DNA from: Bacteroidota bacterium
GTDB taxonomy: Bacteria > Bacteroidota > Bacteroidia > Chitinophagales > BACL12
NCBI GenBank assembly: GCA_016706255.1
Contig: JADJJZ010000003.1
Coordinates: forward strand, 654,501-718,500
Direction of reading: 5' to 3'
DNA: 64,000 bases
Under the pieces are notes generated by a model. That model did not search any database. It had not been told where the DNA came from and saw only the letters and a list, made by a program, of their open reading frames with translations. This document shows positions 1 through 9,472 of this stretch, one piece after another; within the stretch, counting starts at the first letter, position 1; each line of letters begins with the position of its first letter. Made by a program: the position numbers and the translations under genes.

Positions 1-1031
1 TCTAATTCTTCCGTATTAATTGAAACGGTTTCGCTATTATATTCTTCCAGTAGTTCTAGGGTTGGATATTTATAATTTGGTAAATCTAAAATCGGATCAA
101 AATTGTAGTGCATGTTTTCCATCTCTACAATTTCTTCATGCGGTTCTTCAATATCCAATGCTAAATTGTCCTGCTCTTCCATTAGCGGTTCCTCTTCACC
201 TGCAACAACAGTTGTAAGTGGTTCATCCATTTCTAAAGTAACGGGAGTTTGTTTTTCAGCAACCGGCTCCACCTTTTTCAGCTCCATAATAATGGGCTCT
301 TTTATTTCTTCATTCGAAGTATATACAGGCGGAACAATAATATTTTCTTTTATTACATTTACCGGATTAACTGCAGCAGCAACTAAAGTATCATCCTCTG
401 AAAGTGGCTCTGTATCAGCATTTTCAGGTTTCGGTTTTCTGTTGAAGAGATTCATCAAAAAACTAAAATCTACTTTTGTAAAAATAATCATGTAAATAAT
501 CATCGCCGCCGTAAGCATTAAAATGGCGCCGATTTTCCCGAAAGTACTTTCTAAATAAAATGCAGTTCCTTTTCCAAATGCACCTCCGTAAGGGAACTGT
601 GCAGTATAAAAAATAAATCCCAGCATGGTGCTGAGCCATATCATAATTACGGCACCCTGACCAATTATCGTGATATTATTAAATACGCGTTTATTAAAAA
701 AACTATTTACGCCAATGGTAAAAAACCAAATCACAAAAAAGAAACTCGCAATACCAAACCAGCAATAAAAAAACTGGTGACTTACCACTGCACCTAAATT
801 ACCTAAATGATTTTGAACGGCAATGCTGCTGTTAAACACCTGCTTCCAGGGATGTTCCCAAATTAAACTCTGATCCTGTTTCCACGTAAGCAAATAACTT
901 GCAAAAGCAATTCCAATAAAGAAACTACCCAATATCAGCATCACGCCCGTGGTTTTTTTAAACCTTTCGTCTTTTAAAAACGCGAGACTGCCCTTTTTCG
1001 ATTTTTTTGTTGCTTTTTTCGATTCTGCCAT
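1..1031 (-). CDS. ftsK: DNA translocase FtsK, N-terminal part (cut by window edge)
   Basis: This is the first 343 residues of a gene that runs off the left edge. The ATG lies at 1031 and the frame stays open to base 1. After a Lys-rich start (MAESKKATKKSKKG) there are four hydrophobic segments within roughly residues 25-190. An acidic Pro/Glu-rich linker follows, then the stretch PNYKYPTLELLEEY at about residues 318-331. That order (four-helix membrane domain, long acidic linker, YKYP-TLELL entry to the motor) matches Bacteroidota FtsK/SpoIIIE proteins, which pump chromosome DNA through the closing septum. The RecA-like motor and gamma domain lie outside the window. The call rests on the N-terminal architecture and the linker motif, so it is strong but not proven by Walker motifs. 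Confidence 0.85.
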   Translation of the reverse strand, partial: MAESKKATKKSKKGSLAFLKDERFKKTTGVMLILGSFFIGIAFASYLLTWKQDQSLIWEHPWKQVFNSSIAVQNHLGNLGAVVSHQFFYCWFGIASFFFVIWFFTIGVNSFFNKRVFNNITIIGQGAVIMIWLSTMLGFIFYTAQFPYGGAFGKGTAFYLESTFGKIGAILMLTAAMIIYMIIFTKVDFSFLMNLFNRKPKPENADTEPLSEDDTLVAAAVNPVNVIKENIIVPPVYTSNEEIKEPIIMELKKVEPVAEKQTPVTLEMDEPLTTVVAGEEEPLMEEQDNLALDIEEPHEEIVEMENMHYNFDPILDLPNYKYPTLELLEEYNSETVSINTEEL

Positions 1032-1707
1032 CCTATAATAATCTATACACTTTGTCGAAGGTAAAGGTATATAACCTCTCGACACATGGAAACGCATTTT
1101 TACCCCAAACCAATATGTGGTTGTCTAAGATTTTGGGCGTCCCCTTTCGTAGTGTTTTTTTAAAAGCAGAAAATTAAGCAGGGCATTCCAAACGCTGATT
1201 CTAATTAACAGCTATCCCTACAATTTATTAATAAAAAACCCTACTCCAGGTCGGGCTATCCACTCCAACTCCTTTGCCGAGGCGGACAAACGGGTTTCCG
1301 TTTCTATCCCTAACGCGCCATGCTAATCACTTAATCGAAAAATTAATCCGTCCCAACCCGCTTAATCCGTTTAATCCGTGCCTGCCTGCCGGGGCAGGTT
1401 ACTCTACACCACCTCCCACAAAAAATCAGCGAGTATCATCACACACCATAAAAAAAATCAGCTAAAATCTGCCAAAATCTGCGACCCGCCCCGCCGGGTT
1501 CGCGCCTGCCTGCCGTGGCAGGTTCCTCTTCAACACACCCCACAAAAAAGTCAGCGAGTATCACCCCACATCATATAAAAAAATCAGCTAAAATCATCCA
1601 AAATCCGCGACCCGCTAGCCGGGTTCAGCGTTCCCTTTAAAATGTGCCTATTCCTTTCACCCCGGAATTCCACTCAAACATTGTATTTTTGAAAAAATTT
1701 AAAACTA
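1032..1707. repeat. Intergenic region with short degenerate dispersed repeats
   Basis: No gene is supported here. The region holds two imperfect copies of a unit built from AATCCGTTTAATCCGTG, a hairpin around CCTGCC-GGGGCAGG, and AATCAGCGAGTATCA (about 1365-1470 and 1475-1600). A third relative lies at about 2860-3010, after kynA, and a shorter one at 52286-52330. The open frames that appear here simply read through the repeat. The bases just before 1707 carry the kynA promoter. Confidence 0.6.
1684..1691 (+). promoter_or_regulatory. Bacteroidota-type -7 element for kynA
   Basis: TATTTTTG matches the TAnnTTTG -7 consensus of Bacteroidota primary sigma factors and ends 16 bases before the kynA ATG. 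I do not see a clear -33 TTG partner, so this is a single-element prediction. Confidence 0.45.
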
Positions 1708-2751
1708 ATGCGTCAACCAGTCGAATATACCGAATACCTCCAGCTCGAAAAAATACTAAACGCACAATCCCTCGAAAGCGATAAAGAAAATGCCCATGCC
1801 CACGATGAAATGTTATTTATCATTATTCATCAGGCATACGAACTCTGGTTCAAACAAATTCATTTTGAAGTAGATTCTGCATTAACCATCATGCGTAAAG
1901 ATGCAGTCAACGATAATTCCGCAGAATTACAAACCATTGTTCATCGTACATCAAGAGTTATCACGATATTAAAATTATTAGTGCAGCAAATTGATATTCT
2001 TGAAACTATGACTCCCCTCGACTTTCATGAATTCAGAGATTTTTTGCGTCCTGCATCCGGATTTCAAAGCTGGCAATTTAAAATGCTGGAAGCTAAACTC
2101 GGTTTAAAATTCGATGAACGTCACGGTCAGCAATATTATTTAAGTATGCTGAAACCGGAATATGTACAATTTGTAAAAGAAGTAGAATCACAAAAAACAT
2201 TTCTCGAGTTAATTGACGATTGGTTAAAACGTATGCCATTTTTTAACGACCATAATTTATGGGCGAATTATCATACACCAAACACAAACGATTCCGGTTA
2301 TCATGCATTTTGGAATGATTATCTGAAAGCCTATGCATCAACATTAGTTGAAGGTGAAAAACAGAATATCGAAACGTTTGAAAAAATATTTTTAAGCGAA
2401 AATAAAAGTGAGTATACTAATTTAAGCAGTGAGGCAATGCGTAATGCATTATTTATTTCATTGTATCGTGGCAATCCGATTTTACAAATGCCATTTCAGC
2501 TCATGCAAAATTTATTGGATATCGACGAACAAATGGCCACTTGGCGTTTCCGTCACATCAACATGGTTCACCGCATGATTGGCTCCCGTGTTGGCACCGG
2601 TGGAAGTTCAGGCAAAGATTATTTGCAAGGTGCACTCAACAAACATTATATTTTTAAAGATTTCGCATTCCTCAGCAGCTATTTAATCCAACGCAACAAA
2701 CTCCCCGAATTATCCCCCGAACTAAAAGCCCGACTCGGATTTAAATTTTAA
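1708..2751 (+). CDS. kynA: Tryptophan 2,3-dioxygenase
   Basis: This 347-residue protein is intact. It is a cytosolic haem enzyme that opens the indole ring of L-tryptophan to N-formylkynurenine, the first step of the kynurenine route. Family hallmarks are visible: HQAYELWFKQIHFE near residue 42, the substrate-pocket run FRDFLRPASGFQSWQ near residue 112, and RHINMVHRMIG followed by GTGGSSG near residues 282-300. The haem-ligating His is expected in that last block, most likely His283. Length is normal for bacterial members, which run from about 280 to 350 residues. The gene stands alone with its own -7 element and repeat-filled flanks on both sides, and no other kynurenine genes are in the window. 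Confidence 0.96.
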   Translation: MRQPVEYTEYLQLEKILNAQSLESDKENAHAHDEMLFIIIHQAYELWFKQIHFEVDSALTIMRKDAVNDNSAELQTIVHRTSRVITILKLLVQQIDILETMTPLDFHEFRDFLRPASGFQSWQFKMLEAKLGLKFDERHGQQYYLSMLKPEYVQFVKEVESQKTFLELIDDWLKRMPFFNDHNLWANYHTPNTNDSGYHAFWNDYLKAYASTLVEGEKQNIETFEKIFLSENKSEYTNLSSEAMRNALFISLYRGNPILQMPFQLMQNLLDIDEQMATWRFRHINMVHRMIGSRVGTGGSSGKDYLQGALNKHYIFKDFAFLSSYLIQRNKLPELSPELKARLGFKF

Positions 2752-2769
2752 TAATTTATCACATCAATC

Positions 2770-2822
2770 GTAAATCGTATTTGTAAGGGCGGATGCAATT
2801 CGCCCCTACAAATACGATTTAC
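2770..2822. repeat. Hairpin element A of the GTAGGGGCG family
   Basis: Two 22-base arms separated by the 9-base loop GATGCAATT form a stem with one mismatch. The inner arm GTAAGGGCG / CGCCCCTAC is the conserved core also found at 31455, 56914, 57043, 57304 and 57435. The outer arm (GTAAATCGTATTT) is specific to this copy. It lies 18 bases after the kynA stop and could act as a terminator. From about 2860 to 3010 the sequence repeats the degenerate unit also seen before kynA. Confidence 0.75.
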
Positions 2823-3010
2823 TCACATTATTCTACCCTATAAAAATCCGTTTTTTTTACCCGTTCAATCCGTTAAATCTGTGCCTGCCTGGCAGTTCCT
2901 TTCAAAAACACATCCACCAAAAAAAATCAGCGAGTATCATCACACATCATCCAAAAAAAATCAGTTTAAATCCACCCAAATCAGCGACCCGCCTGCGGGT
3001 TCCGCGGTCT

Positions 3011-4219
3011 CTAAGCAGGTTCATCACCAAAACCGCCCCCCCGCGGGGTCCCCCCCCCCCCCCCCCCGGGGGGGGCTCCCATCTTCACCACCTGCATCCC
3101 CACTTCCCCATTCACATACAAATAATACAATCCCGCCTGTAAATCCCCACCGGTAATCGTAATTAAATTATCCCCCTCTACATCATCTTCCGCAACTAAA
3201 TTCCCCATCACATCATACAACATCCACGAATCAATTAATCCCTTCTCACTATTCAAATAAATATTTTCAGTAAACGGATTCGGATAAATATTAATATCAT
3301 TTTTTAATAAAGGATTTGTTTCAATTCCGGTTAATTCATCCAATCTATATTGACTAAAAAACCGCCATATTTCTCTGCAGGCATTAATATCTAAATTCGT
3401 CACCCCTAAAAATGTAACCGCAGTTCCCGGCCATGTATGACCGCCATCAATAATTTTAAATAATTCAACATTAATATCTTTATAACATGCATTGTATACA
3501 TAATGCTCAGCAGTACATAAATCAGAGGGCACTAAATCCGGAATTGCTGTAAATGTTGGTGCTTCGTTACAATGATTTTGTTTTACCCAATAACTTACAA
3601 CTGAGTCAACCGGTAAAAATCCGAAAGCACCATCATAAGGTACAGTGCCATCTGCGTTGCCATGAATTTGCATAACAGGTGTATTATGTTGCGGGTCGCA
3701 AAACGGCATTCTATCTTCATCAATACTTCCCGCAACACTCGCAATAGCAGCAATACGATTACTTAATTCACATGCAAGGGTATGACTCATAAATCCGCCA
3801 TTACTCATACCGGTGGAATACACACGATTTAAATCAATATTATATTCGGCGTCCAGACTATCAATTAAAGCACTTAAAAATGCCACATCATCAACACCGG
3901 TTCCCGGGGCGATAAAACAATTCCAATATCTTTTGCCGAAAATATCGAAAGTACCATTCGGAATTACAGTTAAAAATCCAGCAGTATCTGCTATCGGATT
4001 AAAATTGGCGTATACCGACTGACCAAATGCATCAGAAGTATAACCATGTAAATTAAATACCAGCGGCGCAGGTGTATCCTCCGAATATGCAGCCGGCACA
4101 TACAAGCGATAATTGCGATAAATACCGCCGGTAAAAATACTGTCGATAATAGTTACCTGCGCGTTAGCTGAAAACATCGCAGCAAGCATAAGGCTGAATA
4201 AAATAATTCTGTTTTTCAT
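3011..4219 (-). CDS. Secreted PHB-depolymerase/feruloyl-esterase-like hydrolase with T9SS sorting domain
   Basis: This alpha/beta hydrolase is of the extracellular short-chain PHA depolymerase / LpqC esterase type. A signal peptide covers residues 1-20 (ending SANA). The oxyanion strand region reads FNLHGY near residue 56. The nucleophile is Ser139 in GMSNGG, followed by an acid region GNADGTVPY near residue 190 and the catalytic His in GGHTWPG. From about residue 305, NIYPNPF starts a T9SS type A C-terminal sorting domain, so the protein should be exported and anchored or released at the surface. The substrate (polyester or esterified polysaccharide) cannot be decided. The sorting domain naturally ends near QVVKM. 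The Gly/Pro-rich last 20 residues come from a C18-G8 tract plus repeat DNA and are probably not real. Confidence 0.88.
   Translation of the reverse strand: MKNRIILFSLMLAAMFSANAQVTIIDSIFTGGIYRNYRLYVPAAYSEDTPAPLVFNLHGYTSDAFGQSVYANFNPIADTAGFLTVIPNGTFDIFGKRYWNCFIAPGTGVDDVAFLSALIDSLDAEYNIDLNRVYSTGMSNGGFMSHTLACELSNRIAAIASVAGSIDEDRMPFCDPQHNTPVMQIHGNADGTVPYDGAFGFLPVDSVVSYWVKQNHCNEAPTFTAIPDLVPSDLCTAEHYVYNACYKDINVELFKIIDGGHTWPGTAVTFLGVTNLDINACREIWRFFSQYRLDELTGIETNPLLKNDINIYPNPFTENIYLNSEKGLIDSWMLYDVMGNLVAEDDVEGDNLITITGGDLQAGLYYLYVNGEVGMQVVKMGAPPGGGGGGTPRGGGFGDEPA
3050..3075. repeat. C18-G8 homopolymer junction at the 3' end of the esterase gene
   Basis: Eighteen C are followed directly by eight G, inside what would be the last codons of the esterase. 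This is either an assembly or basecalling artefact at a strong hairpin, or an unusual G/C slip tract. Confidence 0.9.
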
Positions 4220-4587
4220 AATTGTATATACGATTACATAAAGATAAGGGTTTAATTAGCAAATTTGGCAATTAGCAAATTAGCTAATGGGATTGCTGCG
4301 CAATATTTTGGGTTGTGATCAAACTTGGAATGTATAGCGTACACAAAATCCGGCTGTTTAATTGGTACATCGGTACATTTTCACATTGGTACATCAATAA
4401 GCTGTTTAATCAGCATATTGAGGGAAAATTCCACAATAAATAAATAAATCGCATCATAGAAATCCAACCCGGCGCATTCGCTGAAAGCCTTTTATAATAA
4501 GCATTTCAGGAGTATATATTAACATAATTTTAAGTTTGGTTCAATTTTTCGACTACATAATATGAATGCTCACTAAAACCTTGTCAA
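4220..4587. other. Intergenic region with short degenerate repeats
   Basis: No gene is seen. There are imperfect direct repeats of TTAGCAAATT near 4256-4290 and several GGTACATC units at 4360-4400. The latter resemble the GCACATCAGCACATTA runs inside the larger repeat blocks further right. The stretch probably carries the divergent promoters of the two flanking genes, but I cannot assign them. Confidence 0.5.
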
Positions 4588-5165
4588 ATGAAAAAAATAT
4601 TATTTATATGCAGCGCAATTCTATTGAATTTGCATGCATTCAGTCAAAGTAACGCCGGTTTTATGGAGGTTTGAACTATTCAAATGTAACGATGGAATCA
4701 CCATCCATTTCTTCCGAATCAAGAACCGGATTTCAATTAGGTGCATATGTGCGCTCAGGAAATATTTTATATGGTCAGTTCGGTCTCGAATATGTTACCA
4801 CCCAAAGCTATTTTTCAATAAACGATTCAAACGATATTTACAATGCAGATGAAGTGAGATGGCATATGCTGAATTTCCCGATTTATGCAGGTTTCAATTT
4901 GATACCCGTAGCGGATCGTTTAATAAATGTGCGTGTATATGCAGGGCCGGATGTATCACTTATTTTAAACGTTCCGGTTAATGATTTATCATTTGCGCCC
5001 GAAGACTTTGCTAAAGTTCGTATAGACGGAACCGTTGGTGCCGGATTTGATTTATTGTTATTTAGTTTAGATGCAGGATACAACTTCGGTTTAAGTAATG
5101 TTTTTTCTGATAATTATAACGGTAAAGCACATTACGCTTTCGTAAACCTCGGATTAAAATTTTAA
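4588..5165 (+). CDS. Outer-membrane beta-barrel protein (PorT-like), frameshifted
   Basis: A signal peptide (MKKILFICSAILLNLHAFSQ) starts at 4588, but the frame hits a stop after SNAGFMEV. Adding one G at about 4665 (ATGGAGG read as ATGGGAGG) joins it to GGLNYSNV and the rest of the protein. The corrected product has about 192 residues of alternating hydrophobic/polar strands, contains LGAYVRSG, FPIYAGFNLIP, VYAGPDVS and DAGYNFGLSN, and ends in the typical barrel terminus VNLGLKF. This pattern is that of the small porin-like OMP_b-brl_2 family common in Bacteroidota. The function is unknown. The break is most simply a one-base homopolymer loss in the assembly. Confidence 0.8.
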
Positions 5166-5206
5166 ATAATTGTTGTTGCTGTTCATTTACTAAAATGCGG
5201 ATATTA

Positions 5207-5676
5207 TTATAAAATAATACCCGAATTTATTAGTTTCGAAAAAGTCAAAATATCTGTTTCCTGTAACGTTGTAAACTTAACTACATCAAACAAAACAATT
5301 CATGATCACCACTTGGAATAACTGTTTTTTGTTTAGTAATAATAAAGCCGCAACATTTTCTAAAACAGGATAGTCTTGCCAAGTTGTAATTAATTTTTCT
5401 TGTGCAGGTAATTTTCCTTATTGTAATTATTCCCCGATTTTTACCTAAAATATTTACTAGTTTAATTTGCTCAGTGCTTAATAATTGTAATACTGCTGTA
5501 TCGGTATTTTGCAGATTAAACAAAGTTTTAGTGTTATGATAAACAGCAACGGCATACATTTTCGGCGACATACTTACTGCAGTTACATAAGTGCAGATAT
5601 TCATATTAAAATGACCATCCGCATAAGTTGCTAGACTGTAAACAGGCTGATCTACAATATTCCAGGGGCGGCGCAT
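5207..5676 (-). pseudogene. Flavin reductase family protein, broken by four homopolymer contractions
   Basis: The frame opens with MRRPWNIVDQPVYSLATYAD and NMNICTYVTAVSM, typical of the short FMN-binding flavin-reductase-like domain of Bacteroidota. The conserved parts then lie in different frames: NYNKENYLHKKN, TTWQDYPVLENVAALLLLNKK, IPSGDHELF, and a tail VKFTTLQETDILTFSKLINSG ending at 5207. Four single-base gains restore one frame: G in a G-run, A in two A-runs and T in a T-run, each in a homopolymer. The restored protein is about 157 residues. It is the last gene of the arsR-arsC direction, 31 bases after the small membrane gene. It may be intact in the living cell and broken only in the assembly. 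Confidence 0.75.
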
Positions 5677-5706
5677 ATTATTGCAACAAGCGGATTAATT
5701 GAATGT

Positions 5707-5923
5707 TCAAACATCACGTTCCGGGTCATGGCTCGAAATTTGCGCCACCGTTTTTTTATCGATAATAAATACGATAAATAAAACAGCCCAACCGAAAACA
5801 CTTAAAATGTAGGGTAGGGTATCATGAATTAATGAACCGGCGGACAAATAAAAAGCAACTTATCGCAGCAACAAAAATTCCTGCAATTAATACAACCAGT
5901 TTTGAACGAAGCGAATTAATCAT
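5707..5923 (-). pseudogene. Small two-helix membrane protein at the arsC 3' end
   Basis: From an ATG at 5923 the sequence reads MINSLRSKLVVLIAGIFVAA (first helix). After one apparent extra T near 5855 it continues YLSAGSLIHDTLPYILSVFG, WAVLFIVFIIDKK (second helix) and a polar tail ending PERDV. The corrected length is about 71 residues. In the raw sequence it is fused in frame to arsC. ArsC proteins normally end near the KYGLKK that precedes it, so this is probably a separate, translationally coupled gene whose boundary has been blurred by an indel. I do not recognise the family. Its place in an arsenic operon suggests, but does not show, a related membrane role. Confidence 0.5.
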
Positions 5924-6366
5924 TGTATTTATCTTCTTCAAACCATATTTATCTACAAATGCCAATACTGCATTTTTAATAATATCGCGAATCATTCTTG
6001 TTTTAGCCAGCTTCTCTTCATAAGTGCCACCTAATCCTGAAGGGTCTTCAAAATCCCAGGCCAGTTTGCTGTGCATTCCGGGAAATACCGGACAACGCTC
6101 CGAATTTTTTGCATCACATACTGTGATTACATAATTAAACGATTTGCCCTGTTCATGTAAACTAAACACATCTTTAGTCGGGTTTTTCGAAATATCCATG
6201 CCCTCCTCAGCCATTACTGCAATTGCCAAAGGGTTCAAAACACCCGGCTCCAAACCGGCACTCTCCACTTCAAACATGTTTCCCCAAAACGTTTTAAATA
6301 CGCTTCTGCCATCTGGCTTCTGGCCGAATTATGAATACATAAAAATAATACACGTGGTTTTTGCAT
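5822..6366 (-). CDS. arsC: Arsenate reductase, LMW-phosphatase type (frameshifted)
   Basis: The ATG at 6366 gives MQKPRVLFLCIHNSARSQMA, which contains the CX5R phosphate-binding loop (Cys10, Arg16) of thioredoxin-coupled ArsC. The frame breaks at about 6290. One added A (GAAACATG read as GAAAACATG) joins it to MFEVESAGLEPG. The remainder carries KSFNYVITVCD and CPVFPG, with the two redox Cys expected of this family, then WDFEDPSG. The enzyme reduces arsenate to arsenite in the cytosol. The last 30 residues in this frame are hydrophobic and probably belong to the next small gene. The gene sits 42 bases after arsR with an operator-like palindrome between them, so ArsR control is likely. No arsenite pump is in the window. 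Confidence 0.85.
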
Positions 6367-6380
6367 ATAATTTGATTTAA

Positions 6381-6394
6381 TCGTAATATAACGA
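6381..6394. promoter_or_regulatory. Putative ArsR operator before arsC
   Basis: TCGTAATATAACGA is an imperfect palindrome 14 bases upstream of the arsC start. It matches the site before arsR (6742-6755) at 12 of 14 positions. Repetition of the same motif at both gene starts supports ArsR binding. Confidence 0.6.
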
Positions 6395-6408
6395 TAATAT
6401 AAATTTAA

Positions 6409-6737
6409 TCAGCAACAGTCATTATCTGCTACCGGCCGGGTTAATAAATTGCCTAATACCATTTGCATTTGCTCCCAGACTGCTGAATCAATACAATAAC
6501 AAATTTTAGCACCTTCAATTTCGCCTTTAATGATTCCGGCTTCTTTCAATTCCTTCAAATGCTGAGAAACAGTGCTTTGCGAAAGGGGCAGTTCTTCTAC
6601 GATATCACCGCAATAACAACTTTCTTTTTTTAACAGGATCCGTAAAATGGCTACCCTTGCCGGATGCGCCAAAGCCTTGGCGAAATTGGCAATACGGTTG
6701 TCTTTACCGAAAATTCCTCTGCTTTAGTTAGTCCCAT
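6409..6737 (-). CDS. arsR: ArsR/SmtB-family metalloregulator (frameshifted near the start)
   Basis: From the ATG at 6737 the frame reads MGLTKAEEFSVK. After one added A (near 6700) it continues DNRIANFAKALAHPARVAIL into the winged helix: ESCYCGDIVEELPLSQSTVS is the recognition region with a CxC pair, then QHLKELKEAGIIKGEIEG. The C-terminus ends DNDCC. The corrected length is about 109 residues, normal for ArsR. CYC at the metal-binding alpha-helix position plus terminal Cys residues fit arsenite or antimonite sensing. It would repress itself and arsC through the two matching palindromes at 6742-6755 and 6381-6394. Confidence 0.85.
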
Positions 6738-6741
6738 AATA

Positions 6742-6755
6742 TCGCAATATTACGA
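6742..6755. promoter_or_regulatory. Putative ArsR operator before arsR
   Basis: TCGCAATATTACGA is an imperfect palindrome 5 bases upstream of the arsR ATG and the near twin of the site before arsC. Its position next to the start suggests autorepression. Confidence 0.6.
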
Positions 6756-6937
6756 TAGAATATGCGAATAAACAAAATCACCATCATTAGAAACCGTTTC
6801 AATCGAATTAAGTGATGATGTATTTGCAGTTATTTAAAATCGCCTTCACTTATCATTTAGAACCCCTCCGCATTTTATTTTTACAACCGAAAGCCTATAT
6901 TTGATTATTAAAACCGCTTTATTTAAACCAAACACAC

Positions 6938-9444
6938 ATGAAAAAAATTACGCTCCTCTTTCTGAATCTCGTATTTTGCTTCACCTTATTTGCTCAAATT
7001 AATATCGACTGGCAATCCAATTCGGTGGGAGCGGAGCAGATGAAATTTATGCTGCATTGGGAACTTCTGACGGCGGTGTTATAACGGGGATTTTCCACCT
7101 CAGGAATCAGTGGGAATAAAACAGTTGCATCATACGGGGCTACAGATTATTGGGTAATTAAATACAATGATGCCGGTGCAATCGAATGGCAAAAAGCATA
7201 CGGTGGTTCCAGTGAAGATTATTTATATTCCATTGTAGAAACCGACGATGGCGGATTTTTATTAGGTGGCTCAAGTCAATCGGGAGCAACGGGAGTTAAA
7301 ACAGAAGCGCTAATTGGTGTTTCCGACTACTGGATAATTAAAATCGATGCAACAGGAAATATTGTTTGGCAAAATACAATCGGTGGGAATAGTTCAGATA
7401 ATCTCAATGAAATTGCTAAAACTTATGATGGTGGATTTATACTTGCCAGGTTATTCCTTCTCTGGCATCTCCGGGGATAAATCTGAAAATCCCTATAATG
7501 CTTCAAGCGATTATTGGATAGTAAAAATAGATAGTGTTGGCAATATTGTATGGCAAAATACCATTGGTGGAAATAGTACTGATAATCCAAAATCTGTTTA
7601 TTGTAACCCTGACGGTACCAGTATTGTGCTGGGATATTCATTAAGTGGTGCAACCGGAGATAAAACCGAAGCCAATTTAGGGAATTATGATTTTTGGGTG
7701 TTAAAACTCAGTGCAGCAGGTGGTGTATTATGGCAAAATTCGATAGGTGGAAATAATGCAGACATGCCTAATAGTGTTGTACCGGCAATTGATGGAGGTA
7801 TCATTATTGGCGGTTATAGCGGTTCCGGAATTTCCGGCGATAAAACAGAAGCATTAATTGGTATTTATGATTATTGGATTTTGAAACTCAATACATCTGG
7901 AAATATCCTTTGGCAAAATACCATTGGCGGAACATCCGATGATTATTTATTTAAAATTGTACCTAATGTAGCAGAAAATAAATATTTTTTATTCGGCTAT
8001 TCTTATTCCGGAATTGGTGGTGATAAACAGAAGCCGGAGATGCAACCGCCAATTATTGGATGCTCGAAACAAATTTATCCGAACTATTGTTGGGCAGGAA
8101 ACCATTCAGGCAACAGGATATGATTTTGGTTATGATGCAAGTATATGTAGATGGTGATTATGTTGTTGGTGGTAAATCAAATAGCGGAATTGGTGGCGAT
8201 AAAACAGAAAATAATAATGGTGATTTTGATTTTTGGTTAGTAAAAATGACAACCTGTGAAGCAACAACCGAAGTTTGTAATACACTTGATGATGATTGCG
8301 ACGGATTAATTGATGAAGGCGTGAAAAGTATTTTTTATGGTGATTCAGACGGTGATGGTTTCGGCGTTCCAGAAATTACAATATTGGCATGCTCCGCACC
8401 CGAAGGTTATGCAGATATTATTGGCGATTGTTATGATGCAAATCCTGCTATTTATCCCGGTGCTACTGAAATATGTAATGGGGTTGATGATAATTATGCG
8501 GATCGGTAGACGAAGGTTTACTCATCACATTTTATGCAGACAATGATGGAGATTCATACGGTGACCCAACAGATTTCGAATTATTTTGTGAGGGTATTGC
8601 TGGTTATGTGGAAGCTAATGGTGATTGCAATGATGCTAATAATTTAATTAACCTGGCGCAACAGAATTATGTAATAATATTGATGATAATTGTGATGGAA
8701 ATATTGATGAAGGTTTAAATGTAACAGTTACAATTTCCGCTTCAGGTCCAACAACAATTTGTCAGGGCAGCAATGTTACAATAACTGCTACACATAATGG
8801 CGATGCATTGCAATGGAAAAGAATGGTGTAAATATCGCCGGTGCAACAAGTGCATCATTATTGGTTAATGCCACGGGAAATTATACTTGTATGGCTTACT
8901 CCGATTGTGATACAAATACTTCTTCAATAATTACGGTTACCGTAAATAAAAATCCAAAAGCAATAATATCTGCAGGCGGACCAACAACATTTTGTCCAGG
9001 TGGAAATGTTACTTTAACAGAAACACCTTCGGTGGATGCACCTATCAATGGTTTAAAGGTGCGGCAGCTATTCCAGGCGCAACAGGAACAACTTATGTGG
9101 CTACAACAACGGGTAATTATAAATGTCGCGTGACAAAAACCGCCACCGGATGTTTTAAATTATCGAATGCTATTGCAGTGTTGGTTACGTGTAAAGAAGG
9201 AGAGGGGTTGACATCAAATAATATTTCCATTTACCCAAATCCAACTTCCGATAAATTAAATATCGTTGCCGAAAATATTGATATTGCTGATTTAAAAATA
9301 ATTAACAGCGCAGGTGAAATTGTTCAAATAATAAATAACTGGCAAAACGAAACGGTAGATGTGGCAAATTTACCTGCAGGCATTTATTATTTGCAATTGT
9401 TAAGCGAAACAGAAATCTTTCAGCAAATATTTGTGAAACAATGA
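6938..9444 (+). pseudogene. Long T9SS-exported repeat protein with MopE-like metal-binding motifs (about ten frameshifts)
   Basis: A signal peptide at 6938 (MKKITLLFLNLVFCFTLFAQ) starts a protein of about 835 residues read in alternating frames. The first part has repeats of 60-65 residues with the pattern WQNTIGGNS-D...DGGFILGGYS-SGISGDKTE...DYWILKLD-GNI, probably blades of a beta-propeller. The middle has acidic MopE-type motifs such as LDDDCDGLIDEG and GDCYDANPAIYPGATEICNG (PF11617-like, possible Ca or Cu binding). Two Ig-like segments with GPTTFCPGG and ATTTGNYKC follow. The end is a T9SS type A sorting domain starting NISIYPNPTSD. At least ten single-base indels break it, many in homopolymers. 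A paralogue lies at 18883-21154. The function is unknown; it is a surface or secreted protein. Confidence 0.8.
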
Positions 9445-9472
9445 TGGAAATGAGTGATGAACGATGAGTAAT

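Noticed and set aside
1274..1578. Overlapping short frames rich in Pro/Thr/His before kynA
   Set aside because: They are readings of the degenerate CCTGCC/AATCAGCGAG repeat.
2881..3156. 91-codon plus-strand frame over the esterase 3' end
   Set aside because: Pro-rich translation of the C18-G8 tract and repeat DNA, antisense to a real gene.
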